The notes under the pieces: model-generated
What the model was told of the DNA's origin: nothing
The model's database searches: none
What the model saw: the letters and a program-made list of their open reading frames with translations, nothing else
Shown here: piece after piece, positions 6,744-10,681 of the stretch
Numbering within the stretch: the first letter of the stretch is position 1
Layout of the letters: the number at the start of each line of letters is the position of its first letter
Position numbers and translations under genes: made by a program
Assembly (NCBI GenBank): GCA_910587905.1
Contig: CAJUOF010000199.1
Span: 1-10,681, forward strand
Length of the DNA: 10,681 nt
Direction of reading: 5' to 3'
Origin: an uncultured Lachnospiraceae bacterium
Lineage (GTDB): Bacteria; Bacillota_A; Clostridia; Lachnospirales; Lachnospiraceae

Positions 6744-6775
6744 TTCAATCCCATTTCAATCTTCTGTGTTATAAT
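6744..6775 (+). promoter_or_regulatory. Response-regulator promoter with TTCAAT direct-repeat operator
   Basis: TTCAAT at 6744-6749 and 6755-6760 (11-base period; the 8-base form TTTCAATC is repeated at 6743-6750 and 6754-6761). Then come CTTC and a TGn-extended perfect -10, TATAAT, at 6770-6775. No -35 hexamer is found at 16-18 bases, and the repeat occupies the -22 to -38 region, as at activator-dependent promoters. Predicted start near 6782, so the leader is only about 17 bases. The same element recurs at 8760-8792. Confidence 0.65.
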
Positions 6776-6798
6776 GAAGGGTGTGGAGGTGGCACAAC

Positions 6799-7482
6799 AT
6801 GAAACTTTTGCTGGTAGAAGATGAAAAACGGATGGCACAGGCCCTCTCTGAGCTTCTCAGACAGGAACGTTATGAGGTAGATACCTGTGGGGACGGCCTG
6901 TCCGGTCTGGCGGCTGCCAAGGAACATCCCTACGATCTCATTGTCCTTGACGTCATGCTGCCTGGAATGAACGGCTTTGACATTGCAAAAGCCCTCCGGC
7001 AGGGAGGATGCCGTACCCCGATCCTCATGCTGACGGCAAAAAGTGAGCTGGAGGACACGGTAAGGGGGCTGGACAGCGGCGCCGACGACTACCTGACCAA
7101 GCCCTTTATGGCCGAGGAACTTTTTGCAAGGCTCCGGGCCCTTTGCCGCCGCAATCTCCCTTCCGATGACGGAACCCTCTCCTTCGGGGACATTGCCCTG
7201 GATACTCATACGGCTTCTCTCCTCTGCACGGCCACGGACAGGAGCGTCCGTTTAAGCGAAAAGGAATACCGCATTCTTCAATATTTCATTGCCAACCAGA
7301 GACAGATTCTGACCAGAGAACAGCTCGCCGTAAAGGTCTGGGGCTTTGACAGCGATGCCGAGTATAATAATGTAGAAGTTTATTTGTCTTTTACCAGAAA
7401 GAAGCTGGCCTTTGTGGGGGCCAAAACTACCATCAAAGCTCTCCGGGGAATCGGATATGAACTGAGGTGTGAGGATGTTTAA
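6799..7482 (+). CDS. OmpR/PhoB-family two-component response regulator
   Basis: A 227-residue DNA-binding response regulator. The receiver domain (1-115) has the acidic pair Glu7/Asp8, phosphoacceptor Asp51 (LIVLDVMLPGMNG), Thr79 (LMLTAKS) and Lys101 (DDYLTKPF). The C-terminal winged helix (about 130-225) has LSEKEYRILQYF, LTREQLAVKVWG, the recognition segment NNVEVYLSFTRKKL and the final wing TIKALRGIGYEL. The ATG at 6799 has GGAGGTGG about 7 bases upstream. The in-frame GTG at 6781 would precede this site and sits at the predicted transcription start, so it is rejected. The sensor kinase gene overlaps its end by 8 bases. It is probably autoregulated through the TTCAAT repeats in its own promoter, and the same repeats precede the VTC operon. 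Confidence 0.95.
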   Translation: MKLLLVEDEKRMAQALSELLRQERYEVDTCGDGLSGLAAAKEHPYDLIVLDVMLPGMNGFDIAKALRQGGCRTPILMLTAKSELEDTVRGLDSGADDYLTKPFMAEELFARLRALCRRNLPSDDGTLSFGDIALDTHTASLLCTATDRSVRLSEKEYRILQYFIANQRQILTREQLAVKVWGFDSDAEYNNVEVYLSFTRKKLAFVGAKTTIKALRGIGYELRCEDV

Positions 7483-8740
7483 AAAATCCCGTCGAAAAAT
7501 CGTTGCCTCCATCATGGCCGTCCTTGTGACCCTCTGGACCGGGACCCTCTGTGTCATCTACGGTTCCAGCTACCTGGAAGTGTCCAGGCGGAACCGTGAA
7601 ATGCTGGCGAGACATGCGGAACTCTATCTGCTGCCGGAAAAGCCACAGACGGCTCCGGTAAAAGAAGCCCACAGGCTGGGCCCCGGTTCCGGCATTCCTC
7701 ATTTTGAAGACACACCGGCCTTCCAGCTCTCGACCTTTTATTCGGTCGCCATCTCCGAGGCGGGAGAGATTCTCTCCGTCACCAATCCCAAAATATCCGT
7801 TCACGACGACGAAGAACTGGAAAACCTGGCCCGACTGATCTTAGAAAGCGGAAAAACCACCGGCGTCAGAGACAATCTGGTCTATCACATGGCCGATAAA
7901 GGCGAATATACCTTGGTCGCTTTTATGGACAACACCATCATGCAGGAGAGCATGACAACCCTCTTTCGCTACACTCTGATCTTCGGTGGGATCGCCATCC
8001 TCCTTCTATTTTTTGTGGCTGTCTATCTCGCCAGAAAGATTGTAAAGCCATTGGAAGAAAGCTATCAAAAACAACGGCAGTTTATTTCCGATGCCGGCCA
8101 TGAATTAAAGACTCCCGTCGCAGTGGTGAGTGCCAACGCGGAACTTTTGTCCAGGCAAATCGGGGAAAACCCTTGGCTGTCCAATATCCAATATGAAAAC
8201 AGGCGGATGGGCGCTCTGATTTCGCAGCTTCTGGAGCTTGCCCGCACAGAACAGGTTGCTCCTCCCATGGAGCCGGTGAACCTTAGCCTCCTAGTGGCGG
8301 GGGAAGCCCTTCCCTTTGAGAGCGTCATGTTCGAGCAGGGGCTTGTTTTTTCCTGCGATATTGCCCAGGATATCTGGGTCCTCGGCAACAGCACGCAGCT
8401 CAAGCAGATTGCCGCCATCCTTTTGGACAACGCCCTTCACCATTGCAGCCCTGGAAAAGAGGTTTCCCTGGCCCTACAAAAAGGCCCCCGCAGTCTGGTA
8501 AGCCTCTCCGTCACAAACGACGGGGAACCGATCCCTCCATCCAAGCAGGAACAGCTTTTTGAGCGGTTTTATCGGGGGGATTCGGCCAGGACCGGGGAAA
8601 AGGGCCGCTACGGGCTGGGTCTCGCCATCGCCCAAGCGATTGTGCGGTCGCACCACGGCGAAATCCAGGTGCAGTGTGGTCAGGGCAAGGTGAAATTTAC
8701 GGTCACTCTTCCTTTCCTTTCGGTCGATCCGAAAAAATAA
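7475..8740 (+). CDS. Sensor histidine kinase (HisKA/HATPase_c), no HAMP domain
   Basis: A 421-residue membrane kinase and the expected partner of the adjacent response regulator. A short basic N-terminus (FKKSRRK) is followed by helix 1 (about 9-30), an extracytoplasmic region of about 135 residues (31-165) with no fold I recognise, and helix 2 (about 166-186). Only about 20 residues separate helix 2 from the phosphoacceptor, so there is no room for a HAMP domain. The HisKA motif is QFISDAGHELKTPVAVV with His209; the N box holds Asn319 (LLDNALHHCSPG); the G boxes are TNDGEPIP and RYGLGLAIAQAIV (Gly380, Gly382); FERFYRGDSAR is the F box. The start is ATG at 7475 with GAGGTG (7464-7469) 5 bases upstream, overlapping the regulator stop codon. 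The GTG at 7469 is an alternative start. The signal is unknown. Confidence 0.93.
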   Translation: MFKKSRRKIVASIMAVLVTLWTGTLCVIYGSSYLEVSRRNREMLARHAELYLLPEKPQTAPVKEAHRLGPGSGIPHFEDTPAFQLSTFYSVAISEAGEILSVTNPKISVHDDEELENLARLILESGKTTGVRDNLVYHMADKGEYTLVAFMDNTIMQESMTTLFRYTLIFGGIAILLLFFVAVYLARKIVKPLEESYQKQRQFISDAGHELKTPVAVVSANAELLSRQIGENPWLSNIQYENRRMGALISQLLELARTEQVAPPMEPVNLSLLVAGEALPFESVMFEQGLVFSCDIAQDIWVLGNSTQLKQIAAILLDNALHHCSPGKEVSLALQKGPRSLVSLSVTNDGEPIPPSKQEQLFERFYRGDSARTGEKGRYGLGLAIAQAIVRSHHGEIQVQCGQGKVKFTVTLPFLSVDPKK

Positions 8741-8759
8741 TCTGATCCGTGATCACAAA

Positions 8760-8792
8760 TTCAATAAAAGTTCAATCTTCCCCCTGTATAAT
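8760..8792 (+). promoter_or_regulatory. VTC-operon promoter with the same TTCAAT direct-repeat operator
   Basis: TTCAAT at 8760-8765 and 8771-8776 (11-base period), continued as TTCAATCTTC (8771-8780), then perfect TATAAT at 8787-8792. No -35 hexamer at normal distance. Layout and bases closely match the response-regulator promoter at 6744-6775; the gap from second repeat to -10 is 10 bases here and 9 there. Predicted transcription start near 8799, about 64 bases before the VTC ATG. Confidence 0.65.
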
Positions 8793-8820
8793 GGCACCAT
8801 CCTGATACAGGGGGATTTTT
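8780..8820 (+). terminator. Intrinsic terminator of the two-component operon, overlapping the VTC promoter
   Basis: CCCCCTGTAT (8780-8789) and ATACAGGGGG (8805-8814) form a perfect 10-bp stem around a 15-base loop, followed by ATTTTT (8815-8820). It lies 39 bases after the kinase stop codon. The left arm and loop contain the TATAAT of the VTC promoter, so transcripts begun there (near 8799) lack the left arm and should not terminate. Confidence 0.75.
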
Positions 8821-8862
8821 CATGTCAGAATTTCCCCAAACCTCTGGAAAGGAAGTGACATC

Positions 8863-9534
8863 ATGGAATACCGACATGAATGGAAGCAGGAGATCAATCA
8901 CTCGGATCTGCTGATCCTCAGGAAACGGCTCTGGGCGGTGACCAGACCGGATTCCCACAGTGTAAACGGAACCTACGAGATCCGAAGTCTCTACTTTGAC
9001 ACGGCAAACGACAAGGCTCTCCGGGAAAAAATTGATGGGGTCAATGTCCGGGAAAAGTTTCGCATCCGTTATTACAACAGAGACCCTTCTTTTATCCGTT
9101 TGGAGAAAAAAAGTAAAGTCAACGGCCTGTCCGTCAAAGACAGCATTTCCATCACAAAGGCGGAAGCACAGGCACTTGTAGATGGAACCTGGACGTTTCC
9201 GGCGGGAAGCGACGCCCCTCTTCTGAAAGAATTTTACATCAAACTTAAAAATCAAGGGCTCCGGCCCAAAACCCTGGTCGATTACACCAGAGAAGCCTTC
9301 TTTTTTCCTCCGGGACATGTGCGGGTGACTCTGGATTCCGACATCCGGACGGGACTGTCCTCCACAGACCTATTGAACCCACAGGCTGTCACCATACCTG
9401 CGGGAGCCTCGCCCATAATCCTGGAAGTAAAATGGAGCGGGTTTCTCCCTGACATCATCCGGAATATCATCTGTCTGCCGGGACGCCGCACCTGTGCCTT
9501 TTCCAAATATGCGGCCTGCAGGATTTACGGCTAG
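8863..9534 (+). CDS. VTC-domain protein (polyphosphate polymerase-like)
   Basis: Member of the VTC domain family of triphosphate-tunnel (CYTH-like) proteins. In yeast Vtc4 this domain makes polyphosphate from ATP; for the bacterial protein that activity is inferred. The 223 residues are essentially the domain alone, with no membrane segment, so it is cytosolic. The alternating charged strands that line the tunnel are present: RHEWKQEI (Lys8), YEIRSLYFDT (Arg41), REKFRIRYYN (Lys65, Arg67, Arg69), FIRLEKKSKVNG (Arg79, Glu81, Lys82, Lys85), VDYTREAFF (Arg143), HVRVTLDSDIRTG (Arg154, Asp158), ILEVKWSGFLP (Glu188, Lys190) and AFSKYAACR (Lys215). The ATG at 8863 has AAAGGAAG upstream. It is first gene of the operon with DUF4956 (31-base gap) and CotH. 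The mapping of catalytic residues onto Vtc4 was not aligned. Confidence 0.88.
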   Translation: MEYRHEWKQEINHSDLLILRKRLWAVTRPDSHSVNGTYEIRSLYFDTANDKALREKIDGVNVREKFRIRYYNRDPSFIRLEKKSKVNGLSVKDSISITKAEAQALVDGTWTFPAGSDAPLLKEFYIKLKNQGLRPKTLVDYTREAFFFPPGHVRVTLDSDIRTGLSSTDLLNPQAVTIPAGASPIILEVKWSGFLPDIIRNIICLPGRRTCAFSKYAACRIYG

Positions 9535-9565
9535 AAACCATTAATCTAAAAGGAGAAATTTTATC

Positions 9566-10237
9566 ATGACTTTCAGCGATATTTTCAAATCCGGTTTTCT
9601 GGAGAATGTGACAAGTGTCAGCCTTCTTGACATGGCCCTGGCCCTAATCCTGGCCTTCGGCATCGGAATGTTTATTTTTCTCGTCTATAAAAAAACCTAT
9701 CAGGGCGTCATGTACTCTTCCAGCTTCGGTACGACCCTCATCGCCCTCACCATGATCACCACTGTCGTGATCCTTGCAGTCACCTCCAATGTGGTCCTCT
9801 CCCTGGGTATGGTCGGCGCCCTCTCCATCGTCCGTTTCCGCACTGCCATCAAGGAACCCTTGGATATCGCCTTCCTCTTCTGGTCCATCGCCGACGGCAT
9901 TGTGCTGGCCGCCGGAATGCTCCCCCTGGCAGTCATCGGCAGCGTGTTCATCGGCGTGATCCTGCTGATTTTTGTCAACAAAAAGTCCCACTATAACCCC
10001 TATATTATCGTCCTCTCCTGCACCGACTCCGCCGCAGAAACGGCTGCAACCGCATTTTTAAAGCAACACCTGCAAAGATGCGTCGTCAAAAGCAAGAGTG
10101 CCGCAAAAGGCGCCATTGAACTGAATCTGGAAGTCCGCCTGAAGGACGACGGTACAGATTTTATCAATGTTCTCTCTGACATGGAGGGCGTCACAAGCGC
10201 CGTCCTGGTCAGCTACAATGGAGATTACATGGGATAA
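9566..10237 (+). CDS. DUF4956 family membrane protein
   Basis: A 223-residue integral membrane protein of unknown function. Hydrophobic helices lie at about 19-41, 55-76, 77-90 and 100-137. The conserved core is LGMVGALSIVRFRTAIKEP (80-98) followed by LDIAFLFWSIADGIVLAAG (99-117). This pattern, small residues around a buried Arg-x-Arg followed by a Pro-containing turn and an aromatic helix, is the family signature. Residues 145-223 are soluble and look like two strand-helix-strand units (YIIVLSCT, a helix to about 170, IELNLEVRL, a helix at 197-206, then SAVLVSYNG), a possible ACT/ferredoxin-like domain. AAGGAG at 9549-9554 serves the ATG. It lies between VTC and CotH genes, 31 and 10 bases from them, so the three are almost certainly one transcript and plausibly one complex. 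Confidence 0.87.
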   Translation: MTFSDIFKSGFLENVTSVSLLDMALALILAFGIGMFIFLVYKKTYQGVMYSSSFGTTLIALTMITTVVILAVTSNVVLSLGMVGALSIVRFRTAIKEPLDIAFLFWSIADGIVLAAGMLPLAVIGSVFIGVILLIFVNKKSHYNPYIIVLSCTDSAAETAATAFLKQHLQRCVVKSKSAAKGAIELNLEVRLKDDGTDFINVLSDMEGVTSAVLVSYNGDYMG

Positions 10238-10247
10238 GGAGGCTGTC

Positions 10248-10681
10248 ATGTCAACATACAAGCATTTTGAACGGATCTGTCTCCCAGTGCTGGCCGCCAT
10301 CCTCCTTCTGACGACACTCTTCATGAATGCCGAAAAACTGGGCGTCCAAACTGTCTCTGCGGCCATCGGCTATGAAAACCGCCTGTTTGATGCCTCCTCC
10401 GTCCATACCATCGACATTATCATGGATGACTGGGACGGCTTTCTTGAAAACTGCACCGACGAGGAATATGTCTCCTGTGCCGTCTTAGTCGACGGGGAGG
10501 CCTACCGCAACGTGGGGCTCCGCGCAAAGGGGAACACCTCACTCACCCAGGTGGCCGCCTACGGCAATGACCGTTACAGCTTTAAAATCGAATTCGACCA
10601 TTATGAGGATGGGAAAACCTATTATGGCCTCGACAAGCTCTGCCTGAACAACGTGATCCAGGACAATACTTATATGAAGGA
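10248..10681 (+). CDS. CotH kinase family protein, partial (N-terminal part)
   Basis: About 144 residues are visible; the rest lies past the window end. CotH of Bacillus is an atypical secreted protein kinase of spore coat proteins, and many non-spore homologues are exported surface proteins. Here residues 10-26 form a hydrophobic signal or anchor segment (LPVLAAILLLTTLFM). The start of the CotH fold follows: HTIDIIMDDWDGFL at about 57-70, VLVDGEAYRNVGLRAKGNTS (79-98), then YSFKIEFDHYEDGKTYYGLD and KLCLNNVIQDNTYMK. These match the conserved N-lobe of the family. The catalytic Asp-containing part is outside the window, so activity cannot be judged. AAGGAGG (10236-10242) overlaps the DUF4956 stop codon, 5 bases before the ATG, showing tight coupling to the upstream genes. 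Confidence 0.88.
   Translation, partial: MSTYKHFERICLPVLAAILLLTTLFMNAEKLGVQTVSAAIGYENRLFDASSVHTIDIIMDDWDGFLENCTDEEYVSCAVLVDGEAYRNVGLRAKGNTSLTQVAAYGNDRYSFKIEFDHYEDGKTYYGLDKLCLNNVIQDNTYMK

Noticed and set aside
6781..6798. GTG at 6781 as the start of the response regulator.
   Set aside because: It lies before the GGAGGTGG binding site and at the predicted transcription start; the ATG at 6799 opens exactly at the canonical receiver sequence.
1..10681. CRISPR arrays, insertion sequences, integrase genes, phage genes.
   Set aside because: No regularly spaced long repeats, transposase or integrase motifs, or terminal inverted repeats were seen; base composition looks even across the window.

Overview
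The window reads as bacterial chromosome from a low-to-mid GC Gram-positive organism, most likely a gut-type Clostridia (Lachnospiraceae-like). Grounds for this are strong purine-rich ribosome binding sites, two TTG starts chosen by Shine-Dalgarno position, consensus -10 hexamers, a LytR-CpsA-Psr envelope protein, and a VTC/DUF4956/CotH gene set. The taxonomic call is inference; no rRNA or other marker gene is present.

Left part (1-3507). A leftward pair encodes a nitroreductase-family protein and, overlapping it by 17 bases, a DNA-deoxyinosine (hypoxanthine) glycosylase cut by the window edge. A compact divergent promoter region (875-931) also drives a rightward zinc-ribbon/DUF4190 membrane protein. 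Next come a NYN (PIN-like) nuclease-family protein with a C-terminal OST-HTH/LOTUS domain, and purC. purC converges on the next operon at a bidirectional hairpin terminator (3468-3507).

Middle part (3513-6664, minus strand). A polyprenyl-phosphate sugar-1-phosphate transferase (WcaJ/PNPT type) is followed by a LytR-CpsA-Psr phosphotransferase with a long Arg/Ser/Ala/Gly-rich cytoplasmic tail. Together these are the first and last steps expected for making a lipid-linked glycopolymer and attaching it to the wall. A good sigma-70-type promoter sits at 6636-6664.

Right part (6743-10681, plus strand). An OmpR-family response regulator and a HAMP-less sensor histidine kinase overlap by 8 bases. 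They are followed by three genes: a VTC (polyphosphate-polymerase-like) domain protein, a DUF4956 membrane protein, and a CotH-kinase-family protein cut by the window end. The promoter of the regulator gene and the promoter of the VTC gene carry the same element: TTCAAT, 5 bases, TTCAATCTTC, then TATAAT 5-6 bases later, with no -35 hexamer. This is direct sequence evidence that one regulator, most simply the encoded one, controls both its own operon and the VTC-DUF4956-CotH operon. The VTC promoter's -10 overlaps the left arm of a hairpin terminator that ends the kinase operon.

The most interesting unit is this two-component system plus VTC/DUF4956/CotH module. A possible reading is a signal-controlled, membrane-coupled polyphosphate (or related polyanion) system with a surface kinase-fold partner. 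That function is inference. No gene-free stretch longer than 300 bases exists; the largest, 6583-6798, is a regulatory region described below.
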